DNA from: Solen grandis
Taxonomy: Eukaryota; Mollusca; Bivalvia; Adapedonta; Solenidae
DNA: 64,000 nt
Reading direction: 5' to 3'
Assembly: GCA_021229015.1 (NCBI GenBank)
Contig: CM037783.1
Coordinates: 58,221,514 to 58,285,513, forward strand
In this document: piece by piece, positions 13,301-28,300 of the stretch
How the letters are laid out: every line of letters starts with the position of its first letter
How positions within the stretch are numbered: position 1 is the first letter of the stretch
Position numbers and translations under genes: made by a program
Notes under the pieces: generated by a model
Databases searched by the model: none
Seen by the model: the letters and a program-made list of their open reading frames with translations, nothing else
Told to the model about the DNA's origin: nothing

Positions 13301-16300
13301 TTGCCCTCCGTCCGGCTGTCCAGAAATTGGGATGCTGTGATAACTTAAAAACCATATTATAAGCTAGGACAGTGAAACTTGGTATATGGAGGCAATTTGG
13401 AGATTATGCACCTCACTCTGATATTTTTCTTGGATAAAAATACTAGTTGCTATGGTAATGGAAATAATCAAAATATGCACGAGCAGTAGGGGACTTATGG
13501 TTCAGTAATGCATATGATTCTAGCTATTGTGTGTTTCGTACATGTGCTTTTACGTGCTGGAGTGATTTCACTGTTAAAATGTCAGGGAAAAGTCAATAGA
13601 AATGCCAGAAAATTTTTCACAAAACCATGAATATGCACTTCGGGGCATTTGTCACATCCTGTGACATATCTTATTATTATTATTATTTATTTATTTATTA
13701 AGCGCTAGGTATTGTTGGTGGAATTTGAGCATGATCATTCGAAAATAATCAGAATGAATGACTATTGCATGGTTTCAAAACGAGTTTACTTTATTGCAGT
13801 TACATCTGTAAGCACGTGATATTTCAATTTGTATACACGCACGATAATGTTTACACTAAAGTGCGTTTTATTTTTTAAAATTACTTTTTTTAATCAAAAT
13901 AAAATTTTAACAAAATATACGTAAAATCTCGTCGAGCCCGCTTGCGAAAAAAATCGACATAGCTGCCATGTGTATTGTGCGTTAGTGCGTCTCATGGATC
14001 GGATTTGCTTGTCTGTGCTGTAACTAAGACTTGTCGAAAAGCTGTAATGTTTGCCTCAACGGTCTATGAAATGGGCTCTTAGCTCCAAGGTCAAGGTCAC
14101 ACATAGAGCTGAATTGTCATGGTGCTGGATTTGCTTGTCTGGGCTGTAATTCATCTCTAGATCAACGGATCCTCGATTACTTAGCAGTAAGATTTGTCTC
14201 AATGAGACGAAGTGTCGCAAACAAGAGTTGGGTCCCTAGCTCCAAGGTCAAAGTCACACTTACAGTTGAAAAGTTATGGCCCGGGCTGTAACTTCTCTGT
14301 TGAACAAATGATTCTCAAATAACTTGGCAGTAATGTTTGCCTCAATGAAACAAAGTGACGCGCATACGAATTGGGTCCCAAGTCAAAGGTCATGATGCAG
14401 GGTTTGCATGTTCGAGCTGTAACTTTAACATCTATATATATATATATATATATATAGGTTGACTTGGCAGTAAAATTTGCCTTCATGAGACGATGAGACG
14501 AGCTCATGAGATTTAGCTCAACGGTAAAAATGCCAATTCGAAGTCAAATAAGCACCTTCGATTGCGGACTCGACATGATTTCATTGATCATCTTGTTTTA
14601 TATTTCTGTATATGTCAAAATATACCGAATCAATAAATGTAATTTGATAAAGATGCACGAAAGTGATAGATATACATATACATGTACACGTTTCGATGTT
14701 CAGAATTATTGATGTTCTTTTATTTCGATTTAACGTCACACCAAAAATGTTTGTCAGCTGGGCTTTTTGACCAATGAAACTTATGTACTATTCCCTCACT
14801 GCGTTTCTTGCGTAAAACCAGCACAATTGACGCTCCGATCAGTTTAAAACGTAGGGTCGGGTTCAAGTTTCAGAGTGAAAATTATGAAAATGGTAATATT
14901 CACTGTTTCAAACACTAAAATTACCATTTTAAATTCACTGATATTTCCCTATAATCCACCGAAAAGCATTAAATTGAAAAAAGGATACTAGTTCGTTTTG
15001 GTGTAAGATCGATTGATAACTTCACTTAGTGAACATAAAAAGTAATATTTTCACGAGTGGCGAAGCCTTGAGTGAAAATGCATTTTTTTCCCAGGAATGG
15101 CGTGGCGTGATTAAAATGTTATTTGCAATCGTGCACCCTGAAACTTCCATTCATGATGGAATATCTTTAAATAATTAATAAAAATCATTGAAATGGGTGA
15201 TTTTTCAAAATCCATTTTACAGAGCTTACGCCGAAAAAAAATGCGTGTCAAGTTTTGCGACATATGCTTTGCATAACTTTGGTATAATTTTGTAAATACT
15301 GTACATGTATGTATTTTCTGATATGTTTAAGTCTCAAACGTAACAGATAAATTATCAGATGAAGGTATCGAACACATATCTACCATTACAGACAGTTTTA
15401 TCCAAGTTTAGGAATCATGCAGCAGAATGTACATCCGTAACTATAGTGATAATAGTCGTAACTATAGTGATAATAATCGTAACTATAGTGATAAAAGTCG
15501 CCGATTTTAACATTCAGGTAACTTTTAAATTTCGTAAGAATATATTTTCATTTTTTTTTTATCAACTTCGGTGTCATTTTTTTTTCCAAATAGATCCACT
15601 AGTATTACGCCAACGCAAAACTTATAAGACGGATTCAAAGCAAAAATGCAACAAAAATATGATCCCATTCAAAAGATAATGAAGGTTAACAACAAAATAC
15701 ATTGTTTCACCCTAGTCCATGTTACCTGTCCACGTGACGGCGGCGCTCGGAGACTTGGAGAAGGTCCGCCAGTATTTCGAGAAAAGCCCTGACACCGGCA
15801 AGTCCCAGTTCAGTCCGAACGGCCGCTGTATGACAGATGGCAGCACTCCGCTCCATTTAGCTATACGCTCCAAGAACGTGGAGGTCGCCAAAGTGCTGCT
15901 GGAGAACGGAGCGGACCCTACCCTGGTAGATTATGTAGGTAGCTACTTTTGTATCACGCCCACGAAAATTATTCCAAAATTATCCGAGCAGTGAATCTAG
16001 AATCATCCCAAGGTTTAAATTTGTCATGGGAATTGATTTGTTGTTCATTTCCACAAAGGTATTGCTTGGAATTTAGTTTGTTACAGATGAATTACGTAAT
16101 AAAGAAAGGATAGTAAAAAGACAGTATAAAAAGTAGAATTAATTTCAGCTTACTGAAATTTGAATTAAGCTTTGATAATCTACAAAACACTTGGTTTCCG
16201 GTTTTTCCATATGTCATCTATGTGAATGCGTGCATATACAACTGTCTCTATCTTCCTGTTACCGTCTGCTGCAGGTGGGAGACAACGCACTCATGACCGC

Positions 16301-19300
16301 CATCAAGTGCGGGGACGCCAACATCATCAACGCCATTTGGCCTCACCGTGGGAGCTTAAACATTGACCAGTCTAACGTAGTAAGTTAGATATCAAATCAA
16401 GTCATAATCCATAAAATAATCTTAAGATGATGATAAAGTTAAAAAAAAAACACACATTATTTTATATAATGGCCACTGCATACTTGATTCTAGAATCCAA
16501 TTACTTATTAAAGAATGAATATAAGAAGTTTAGGTTGCAAGAAAAATAACCCATTAATTAGCAACATACATGATTCAATTGTGCTAGGAAATGTTTCCAA
16601 TCAGTATAAAAAAATCAAGATGTTTTAATGATATTGCTTATTATCACAATCAGCTCGGTATGACGGCTCTCCATCTTTCCACGGACCGGAAGTGGGAATG
16701 CTGCACCAACTTCCTCTTGCAGAATCGAGCCGACCCGAACTGTCAAACTACGGTGAGCACCCTTTCATGAATTGTTCGCTCCAAATGCTTTGCTTCTTAA
16801 TCCACTGTGAGATATTGGGTTAGCAAAACTTCGTACTCTTGAATTATGAATTAGACATTTTCATTTGAACCGTAGATCATTTGACCAATGAAGCGGTTGT
16901 TCGGATCTTTCACTCAACTGAAGGAAGCCCACACTATGGGCCTTAGAATTATACTGGCCTCTCAGGTACCCATTTACACCTTAGTGAAGTGAAACAATGC
17001 AGGATAATTGTCTTGCTCAAGAAAATTATCAGTGTCCTTTTGCAGGACTCGAACCAGGTGCCCCTCGATTCCGGAGCGCGTGTCCTACCACTGGACTCTA
17101 TTTTGTGGGGTTTCACTGGACACTCCGTGTTATGCCCAACATGATGAACAAAAGCGCAGCCATCCGCGTTTAGTATATGTGTAAAAGTAATAAGGTTTAA
17201 ACATTATGTTACATTTTCCTCAGACGGGCCTCACACCGCTGATGATCGCCGCTGGCAAGGGGGACATGAAGGCTGTAGAGAGGCTGGTAAAAGCCGGAGC
17301 CGACATTCTGATGGAAGACCACGTGAGTGTTGCTTGTATTACAATCGTCCAGCTCGCTTTACTTGATTCTTCAACTTTTAGATATGTTTTGTAGGTAATA
17401 TTTGATGAACCCTTTAAAACCCTTTGTAATCCTATCATTAATTCAGGATATGTATGCATGCCTTATGTAAAGACGCACCAACACGCTAGTCCAGGAGTTC
17501 GAACACAATGCATTGTCTAACTAGTGTAAAGCAACACGATTTATACATTTTGCTGGGAGTTAGTCCAAGTGGAGACCATGTTATACCGTGTTTGAAGGGC
17601 ATGTGATTCAGGAATTATTGAACTGATAAAACAGATTATGTTGGTGTACAGGATGGCAGCACGCCCATCTGCAAGTCATACAGAGAAGGAAAAAAGGACG
17701 TCACACAATACCTCCTGGCGAACATCCCGGACGAAAGGCGGGAGTACTTTGTCAGGGTAAGAGTATTTTAACACACACACACACACACTGTTATCCTAAT
17801 TCTGCCACACTAATGCAAGATATGTATGTTCATTGATTAATTATTGATGTTCCATTATCAGACATATCAACAAGTACAAATATGTGTTCTTGTTCGCGTA
17901 TTTTCATTATGTTTAACTAATTTCACTTCATTGCAAGACGAGATTAGAGATAATCTTACACCCTTCAAACACTGATGACGAGAAGAAGTTAATGGAGACC
18001 TTGTACTACCCTATACTGGAGGAATGCACCGAAAAGCCGGAGTTCAGAAACGCATTCTACAACCAGCGTGTCATCCATAAGCTGACGGTCAAAATGGAAG
18101 GTCTTACACAGAATGTTGAGATCACCATGATGACGTCCATCTTGATATTTGCAATCATGATCAAGTTCGGAGACGAGGTAGATGCAAAGTTCATGAAACA
18201 ATACATGAACGCAAAAGGGCCAGATCTTACCATTCACATTGTAAAGTATTACACAGAAGTTTGCAAGATGCCGGAAAAAAGCACAGTCATGGCATTCCTG
18301 CCGATGATAGGTTTGTGCGAAATACCCGAGGGACGGGTTTGGCTGAAAAAGAATTATGTATCTGTCTCCGAGTATCTGAATTTCTTCAATAAAGACAGTC
18401 TGAAAGTGTATATGTTGCCAAATCCGGAATGTCACTGGTGTCTCCAGAAGGGTCACTTCCGGAAAATAACACACATCTGGCATCGCTTCCACGACGTCAT
18501 GTACGATATTCAGACAGAGCAGAGGGAGAAGCACATGTTTGAATTGCTGGAGGAAGAAGAACGAGAAAAAGAACGCAAAGAGAAGCGAAAGGAGAAAAAG
18601 AAGCAAAAGAGGCTAGGCAAGCAAAAGAAAGATAACGACGAAGAGCACGGGGATGATAAAGACCTTAAGCAGAAATTANNNNNNNNNNNNNNNNNNNNNN
18701 NNNNNNNNNNNNNNNNNNNNNNNNNNNNNNNNNNNNNNNNNNNNNNNNNNNNNNNNNNNNNNNNNNNNNNNNNNNNNNCTATCTTCCTGTTACCGTCTGC
18801 TGCAGGTGGGAGACAACGCACTCATGACCGCCATCAAGTGCGGGGACGCCAACATCATCAACGCCATTTGGCCTCACCGTGGGAGCTTAAACATTGACCA
18901 GTCTAACGTAGTAAGTTAGATATCAAATCAAGTCATAATCCATAAAATAATCTTAAGATGATGATAAAGTTAAAAAAAACACACATTATTTTATATAATG
19001 GCCACTGCATACTTGATTCTAGAATCCAATTACTTATTAAAGAATGAATATAAGAAGTTTAGGTTGCAAGAAAAATAACCCATTAATTAGCAACATACAT
19101 GATTCAATTGTGCTAGGAAATGTTTCCAATCAGTATAAAAAAATCAAGATGTTTTAATGATATTGCTTATTATCACAATCAGCTCGGTATGACGGCTCTC
19201 CATCTTTCCACGGACCGGAAGTGGGAATGCTGCACCAACTTCCTCTTGCAGAATCGAGCCGACCCGAACTGTCAAACTACGGTGAGCACCCTTTCATGAA

Positions 19301-22300
19301 TTGTTCGCTCCAAATGCATTGCTTCTTAATCCACTGTGAGATATTGGGTTAGCAAAACTTCGTAGTCTTGAATTATGAATTAGACATTTTCATTTGAACC
19401 GTAGATCATTTGACCAATGAAGCGGTTGTTCGGATCTTTCACTCAACTGAAGGAAGCCCACACTATGGCGCCTTAGAATTATACTGGCCTCTCAGGTACC
19501 CATTTACACCTTAGTGAAGTGAAACAATGCAGGATAATTGTCTTGCTCAAGAAAATTATCAGTGTCCTTTTGCAGGACTCGAACCAGGTGCCCCTCGATT
19601 CCGGAGCGCGTGTCCTACCACTGGACTCTATTTTGTGGGGTTTCACTGGACACTCCGTGTTATGCCCAACATGATGAACAAAAGCGCAGCCATCCGCGTT
19701 TAGTATATGTGTAAAAGTAATAAGGTTTAAACATTATGTTACATTTTCCTCAGACGGGCCTCACACCGCTGATGATCGCCGCTGGCAAGGGGGACATGAA
19801 GGCTGTAGAGAGGCTGGTAAAAGCCGGAGCCGACATTCTGATGGAAGACCACGTGAGTGTTGCTTGTATTACAATCGTCCAGCTCGCTTTACTTGATTCT
19901 TCAACTTTTAGATATGTTTTGTAGGTAATATTTGATGAACCCTTTAAAACCCTTTGTAATCCTATCATTAATTCAGGATATGTATGCATGCCTTATGTAA
20001 AGACGCATCAACACGCCAGTCCAGGAGTTCGAACACAATGCATTGTCTAACTAGTGTAAAGCAACACGATTTATACATTTTGCTGGGAGTTAGTCCAAGT
20101 GGAGACCATGTTATACCGTGTTTTAAGGGCATGTGATTCAGGAATTATTGAACTGATAAAACAGATTATGTTGGTGTACAGGATGGCAGCACGCCCATCT
20201 GCAAGTCATACAGAGAAGGAAAAAAGGACGTCACACAATACCTCCTGGCGAACATCCCGGACGAAAGGCGGGAGTACTTTGTCAGGGTAAGAGTATTTTA
20301 ACACACACACACACACACACACACACTGTTATCCTAATTCTGCCACACTAATGCAAGATATGTATGTTCATTGATTAATTATTGATGTTCCATTATCAGA
20401 CATATCAACAAGTACAAATATGTGTTCTTGTTCGCGTATTTTCATTATGTTTAACTAATTTCACTTCATTGCAAGACGAGATTAGAGATAATCTTACACC
20501 CTTCAAACACTGATGACGAGAAGAAGTTAATGGAGACCTTGTACTACCCTATACTGGAGGAATGCACCGAAAAGCCGGAGTTCAGAAACGCATTCTACAA
20601 CCAGCGTGTCATCCATAAGCTGACGGTCAAAATGGAAGGTCTTACACAGAATGTTGAGATCACCATGATGACGTCAATCTTGATATTTGCAATCATGATC
20701 AAGTTCGGAGACGAGGTAGATGCAAAGTTCATGAAACAATACATGAACGCAAAAGGGCCAGATCTTACCATTCACATTGTAAAGTATTACACAGAAGTTT
20801 GCAAGATGCCGGAAAAAAGCACAGTCATGGCATTCCTGCCGATGATAGGTTTGTGCGAAATACCCGAGGGACGGGTTTGGCTGAAAAAGAATTATGTATC
20901 TGTCTCCGAGTATCTGAATTTCTTCAATAAAGACAGTCTGAAAGTGTATATGTTGCCAAATCCGGAATGTCACTGGTGTCTCCAGAAGGGTCACTTCCGG
21001 AAAATAACACACATCTGGCATCGCTTCCACGACGTCATGTACGATATTCAGACAGAGCAGAGGGAGAAGCACATGTTTGAATTGCTGGAGGAAGAAGAAC
21101 GAGAAAAAGAACGCAAAGAGAAGCGAAAGGAGAAAAAGAAGCAAAAGAGGCTAGGCAAGCAAAAGAAAGATAACGACGAAGAGCACGGGGATGATAAAGA
21201 CCTTAAGCAGAAATTAACCGAATCTGAAAAGTTATGCCCAGACGAAAATACAATTTCTACTATCAAAGAAATACATCAACAAAATGTGAATACGGTCAGA
21301 AGTTCTGACATCGCTGCAGTCACACCAATAGGTCAAGGAAGTTCAAGCCATACCAAACAGTTATTAAAAGAAAGCCAAAGTCCTCAAGCAGAAACCTGGA
21401 AGACTGTTCAGACAAAGAAGCAGATTGCAAAAGAAAAAGAGCGAAGTGTAAGTGAATTGACGGACGCAGAAACAAACAGCAAGAAAAAACAACAAAAATC
21501 GTCAAAATCTTTGAGCAAAACTGCAAAGAAAAAACAATACAGACCCATTCAAACAAATTCCGTTTTAATAAATAACCTGCCTCTAATGACCGATGGAGCC
21601 ACGCGATGGGCTGATGTTGCGAAGGGTAAACTGAAGAAGAATGAAGAAATAGTACGCACAAATACAAACACAGATTCCATTTGGTCTACAAAAGACAAAT
21701 CAAATTTTGTTGACAAAGATTTTCCTTCTCTTAATGGTTCCGTACACACTGGTAAAAACGAAGATCGGCCAGGTTCGTTCACATTTCATTTTGACGCTCC
21801 AACTAGTCCCACGAAGGAGGAACATCAACAAGATGGAAGTGATTATTTTCACAATGCTTCAATGTCTGATTTAGAACAACACAGTTGTCCAAATGATGTA
21901 TATAGTGAAGAGTCTGATAAACAAATGAACGACATGATCATCGGGACAGAGGAATTAATCTCTAAAGCTCCGACCGCAATTTCAGATGGAACCACTGCAA
22001 TGTTTTATGAAACCCAAGATACACAGAATACAGTTATTCAAACCAGAACATTGGAGGAAATACGTGAAACTCCACAATCAGTACATCTTGAAGACGATAA
22101 TAAACCCGAGTTTCTTGTTGGTCCAAAAGATTGTATGGTTAATTTTCAAGAGATCTTTGATAATCAAGAAAATACTTTTGCTGCTTTTGTCAACTTAGCA
22201 CTGCCTGCTCGTGTCAACGACCCTTTCTTTGATCCAAACTCTGTAGCTCAGTATAGTCCAATTGAAGATGAAAAACATGCATCATCAACAGTTGATTCAC

Positions 22301-25300
22301 TTTTTGAAACATCAGAGGACATACCTAGTTGGTTCAATGAAGCAGAAGAGTTCAGTGAAGATTTCTTCAATGAAATAGCAGAAAATACATGTAAGGGATT
22401 TGATACAGAACATAAAGAAAAAGATTCAATGATAGAACCAAATGCACTTGTTGCAGTTGACCCTGCTATTGTTGATCATAAAGATGTCAGTCAGGTATAT
22501 CAATGCAAACAAGAAGATGAACTTGAAATAGAAAATAATAATAACAAATCTAGATTTTTAGGCAGAGTATTTTCAGATGCAAATGCCAACGATTCTATCG
22601 TAACCTTGATAGGTGTCGGAAACTGCACTCAGAGGAAAACACAAAAACACGAAATTAAATCTGCCCCCGACCTGGTCGAAGAAAGACAAACAGCAGTCAT
22701 AAAACCATTGCAGACTAAAAGCATACCCGCATGCAACTCGCAATTTGGACAACAGCTGCTTGAAAATGTTTGCCGATTAGAGGAGGAGATTAAGGATGAT
22801 AGTATATTATTTCCAGAGGATTTAGACGGTGAACCTCATGAGACTAGTAATTTCGGTAACCCCAACCCGAAGAAAATAGATGATACAGATTATTTCTTCC
22901 CAAGCTTTCACGAGAACACTAAATTGTCGGCTCACGAAGACCCAAGAGCATTCTCCATTTTTCATCGCATGCAGTTAGTTCAACTACAACAAGTGGACAT
23001 TTACTACCAACATAACAGGAGGGAGATCATGAAAGCTGGATCAAGGGAACAGGCAAACTTTATTTACTACGCTCATTGTGCTGGTATAGGTAAGGACAGG
23101 ATGGAGAAATATTTAAATGGTGATGTGAAAGATTATCGCGAGAATAGCAATTATCCATGCAGAGGGAGAGGACCGGCACAAGGCAATGCTACCAAGGAAC
23201 CATGTCGGACAGATATTGGCGATGTCAAGCAAACCTTTCCCCAGGTTGCACCCCCCAATGTATCAGTTTCAAGTTTCAGTGCTGGTCACAGACCGGATTG
23301 CCAAACAAAGAACCATGGATTTCAGCAGCAGGACACACCAACTGATCAAGAGGCTCATGGCAGAACATTGCCAAACGGCGGACCTCAACTTTACAATGGT
23401 CAATGTCCATCTGTAGTACCCGTGATGGCGCCTCCAAATCCAGGAAGCATGACGATGGTCCAGCAGATGCATCCATCCAATATACGCATGATGCAGACAG
23501 CCGGGAGCTTATCCATCAGGAACCAGGTGACGGGGATCTTGCGGAATCTGTTTGAAGCCAAGAGGAAAACCGTGCGCTGGCGACAGGACCTTCTGCAGAC
23601 GATGAGTCTTCTGCCAGAGAAACTGATTGTTGCCGGGAAAATCCTAATTCCAAGAGATCCTGCCGACCGTGTCTATATTTCACACCAGAGGTAGGTTTCA
23701 TCTGCTTATTCCACAAGTCAGTTTTTTCATTTCGGAGTAACTAATCATCATTATGAGTTGTGCATTTAAAGTTTGTAGATGCTTTTGTCTGTTTATTATC
23801 ACCTTCTTTTCTTGTCACTTCAGTTCTGGACCTGTCGTTCTTGGGATGCTTCTAAGTGGGTTGGAGGTGGCGGTGAAGATAATTGACTGGGAGACTCGTG
23901 AGTTTAAACACAAGGACTTACAGCGTTTGATCGACATGGACGTCTCTAAATACTTCATGTCAAAGTACCTGGTGGGTAGCAAATGGTGTTATTAAAGGGT
24001 ATACTAGTAAAATGAAGATATTTTTTGCGTTTCGTAGCTTTTGGTGTTAGCTCACCTTGCTCAGAGTCAACTATTGTGACCAATGTATGTCCATTTAACT
24101 TAAAACGATATCTCCTTTCTTACTACTGGGCTAATTTTCATAATACTTTATAGGAATATTCCTTGGGTGGTCCTCTTCCAAAATTGTTCAAATGCAGAAA
24201 TCTGGTTGCCAATGCATCCAAAAGGGGAAACTGTGAAAACTTCAAAAATCTTCTTGTCCAAAAGTACTAGGTGGATGTCAATTTCTTTTGGCATAGGTAA
24301 TCCTTTGCTCATTCTTATCCCAGATCGTTATTAGAGCCCGTTTACCTTTTATGTATATTCATGTAGTATAAGTTTGAAAAAAAAACAAAACATTATGTAA
24401 TACATCGTATTATTATGTATGTCTTGTACTAGCTGGATTTCAAAGTTTTTCGGCACTCACTCTCACCAATATGTACCAAGAAACCAGTTTCCTTAATATC
24501 ATAAGCTAATGACTGTTTCTTTTCCTTCCACTAATACTGGTTCTCGGGTGAGCGATCTCAGGACCTTCATGTTTTTTTCCCTTTACTTTAAACTTCAAAT
24601 AATGCAAAAGATAGTATAAATATGATCATCAACTAATGTGATACATTTATTTTCAGGCTTATGCATCCCAAGAAGGAAACTATTACATCGCTATGGATCT
24701 GTATGAGTACACTCTTCCTGAATTCATTTGCAAGCTGAGAGCGACGGACGGTGTAGATGTAAAAATCACCTCGAACAAAATAGTATGGCAACTTCTCCGA
24801 GGATTAGCCAATTTGCATCAACATTTTCTCATCGTTCATGGTGAGCTTAGGGTAAGTTTCACCTTATTATAAACATTTTTTTTTGGAAAAAAATAAAATA
24901 AATAAATAAAATAATATTACCACTAAAACCTCTTGAATATGCAGCGTGCCCAATGTATGTTGCTCTACATATATTAATATTTTTAGGTCAGTTTTGATAC
25001 TCGAATTCTATTTGTAGTAACTAAAACCCTTCTTTTAATGATCATAATTATATCATTTGATAAAAAAATGCAATTCAATTATTTTTGGAACTTTGTTTAT
25101 ATGAGACAGGTGTTGCCTGCCTCATCATGCTAAATACCTCACCCTGCCACATTATCCTGACACCGGGTCAACCAATCCTTGAACCACCCGTATACACCAA
25201 GCAAAGGAGCTTTACCTTTTACGACTTTGATATGTCGCGGTCGGTGATCGAACCCATAACCTCCCTGTATGTAAGTTATAAATATTCTCGGTTAATGGAC

Positions 25301-28300
25301 CTGCCCTATGACATGAATGATAACATGAACACTATTTCTACCTGCGGACTAGCCGGAGAATATAGTGATTGACCTTAACGGCCATGTCAACATCGCCTGG
25401 TATGGACTTGGCAAGAACACGTGCAGAGAAGGACCATATCTGGAATACACGGACGGTAAGTAAGACTGAGTTTTTTACTTTAAATCTCCATTATTTGACT
25501 GCTATGTTGCACACATGTGATCTTCTTTTCTTGGAATATCTGACATTGAGCTTTTCCTCAACTCAAAATTTTACAGATCAACAACTGCCTTTTATATTTT
25601 GACCTAGAGAATGGACATTTTGCATACAATCTATTATCGTTACGTTATTGTAAAAAAATGGAAAAATAATTTCTTCAAAATAACCAAATTTGGTTTACAG
25701 AATTTGAGTTTTTTGAGTTAAAGAAAATCTCAGTTTGATATGCTTTTTGAAAAGCAGTGCGGCTATTTTTTCTAAGAATAAGATTTCCTTCAGACTCGAG
25801 TGTTATATATATTCATATCTATTATCATTTAAATGAAATATTCCAACTTCTGAAGTGTGAATGTGGGGGATAGGGTTACTACACGACCCGCGCGTAGCAA
25901 CCGTTTTTTCCCTTCTAATTGAGATAAGTTCGCACTAACAATATAAGACATAAACGCAGTTAACTGTCAACACTGATTAACTCTGGCTGACATCCTCCTT
26001 TTACGGGCTGGGTATGGACTAGCTCAGCTCAGGGAAATCAGAAACGGACATTGGCTGAATTTACTGCACAGTTACAAGGATGGATCAGATTTATTTTACA
26101 GACAGACAGACAGACAGACAGACTTTTATTCAGATTTGTACAATAGAGTACATCATCATATACAGAATTTCGAACAAAATAGATAAGATATAGTTAATAA
26201 ATTACTATATGCATTATAATTGACAAAAGTATCATATATGTGCCATCTAAAATATGTTAACAGTCAGTGATACATATAAAATTACATGATTTCAAAGTAA
26301 TTGATTACAATATATAAAAACTTAATCATTCTACAGATACAGGCCTTTCAATATTTCTTAGAATATTATATCTTCTTTCGTGAGCTAGTTTGAGATATTT
26401 ACATAGATTTAACAGAGTAAGTTTTTTAAAAAATTTAATTTTTTTGTAATAATATTTTTTATATACTTCTTACGTAAGTCTAAAAACGGTTGCACTTAAT
26501 TACAAAGTGGAATCATCTTCTATGTCAATATGAGTTTCCTGCAAACAAAACTGGCAATATCTTTGATCTCTCGGTATCTGTTCTCTGAATCTTGCTGAAT
26601 TAATTCTTAACAAATTCGAAGAAATGCGTAATTTAGTTAGTTTGCATAACCGTTTAGATACATTTAGTGACAAATATTCTTCAGGATTAAATGTACACTA
26701 AAGGTGACTATAAAAATAACAAAGTATCCCATTGTTATTAATATCAGTAAACCACTTATTTATTTTACAGTCCGTCTAGAGGTGTCACATATAACACAAT
26801 CAATAAATAAAAAAAAGTATTTATGGCAAACTGAGAACCTTTGGAGATGAAATTGTTAATGTAATCCATCCATTATTACTTAACACCAAAATCAAGACTT
26901 CAGTGCAGATGCAAGCATACATTGACTTTGGAATAAAGACTTCTTTCTCTAAGACTTTTAAGGGTTTTTCTATACATTTCCAACGATTACTTGCTGTACC
27001 ATGATGACGATTTAATAATGGATGAATTACCTCCATTTGGTATGCTTAATGAAAAATAACTCTCAGTCTAAGGCTGATACTGTAACACGTTATGATATGT
27101 CGCTTTATTTCGGTACATTGACTTTTTTTATTGGCAGACGAAAAGTGTTGGCTAGCACCGGAAGTGATCAACCTACGTCAGAAGGTCTCCTTCAAATCTG
27201 ACATCTGGGTAAGTGTCACTTCTGTAATTCTATTCATCTGAAATAAATGTAATAAACAGACTAATAATATCACCCTGAACAAAATGATTCAGACTTGATG
27301 TCAACTCAGATTATAAAAATGAATTTGTAAGTCTGTGTTCATATGACCTACAGACTACAGCAAATAAGCATTGCAAGCGTAATTATTTTAAATGATAATT
27401 AAAGTATATTTGTTAAAATGTTAAATACTATGATTTTCTATGACATATATTCATAATGTTATTTTTACATCAGCTACTCTGAATCTTAAATGACATGTGT
27501 ACCTGTCCCAACACCGCCCTGATATCTGTCTCTTCCATTGAGTGCAGGTGGCAGGAATGTTGGTCTACTTCATCCTTAGTGGTTGCAAACACCCATTCGG
27601 TTGTAACTTGAATGACATCATCTATAACCTTGGTAACCAGCTGTACGCCATGGATTACGTGGGGGAGGAGGCAGGACATCTCCTGTCACTCATGCTGTCT
27701 CCCAACAAGGCGGAGCGACCTTGCACCTCCGACTCTCTCAAGTATGTAATCAGTAAGGATTAAACATATATAAAGCCTGCAGTGTTTGACATTCTTAGAC
27801 ATTATATGAATTTCCTGCAATGTGTAAACATCCTTAGACATTATATGAAAGTCCTGCAATGTTTGAACATCCTTAGACATTATATGAAAGTCCTGCGATG
27901 TGTAAACATCCTTAGACATTATATGAATGTCCTGCAGTGTTTGAACATCCTTAGACATTATATGAGAGTCCTGCAATGTGTAAACATCCTTAGACATTAT
28001 ATGAAATTCCTGCAATGTGTAAACATCCTTAGACATTATATGAAATTCCTGCAATGTGTAAACATCCTTAGACAATGTGTAAACATCCTTAGACATTATA
28101 TGAAATTCCTACAGTGTTTAAACATCCTTAGACATTATATGAAATTCCTACAGTGTTTAAACATCCTTAGACATTATATGAAATTCCTACAGTGTTTAAA
28201 CATCCTTAGACATTATATGAAATTCCTGCAATGTTTGGGCATTCTAAATTATTTAGTTATTATATACAGTCGTACTTAGGTGACTCGAACAGGCTGGGGG

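Larger units (their letters stand above)
18779..21216 (+). repeat. Second copy of 16248-18678 (probable haplotype duplicate)
   Basis: The 2.43-kb segment repeats with only scattered substitutions and small indels, including a longer (AC)n run near 20300. Introns are as similar as exons, and the junction coincides with the N gap. This fits two alleles placed in series better than an old tandem duplication. Confidence 0.85.

Noticed and set aside
12350..14505. AGGTCAAGGTCA motifs as nuclear-receptor response elements
   Set aside because: They are part of a high-copy repeat unit, so a regulatory role is not supported.
16900..17105. Functional tRNA gene
   Set aside because: Only box A- and B-like segments are present. 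No cloverleaf can be drawn with confidence, and SINE origin explains it.
27686..28279. Long open frames on both strands (ILRHYM and SKDVYTLQ repeats)
   Set aside because: They are products of a 39-bp minisatellite in an intron, since the unit length is a multiple of three.
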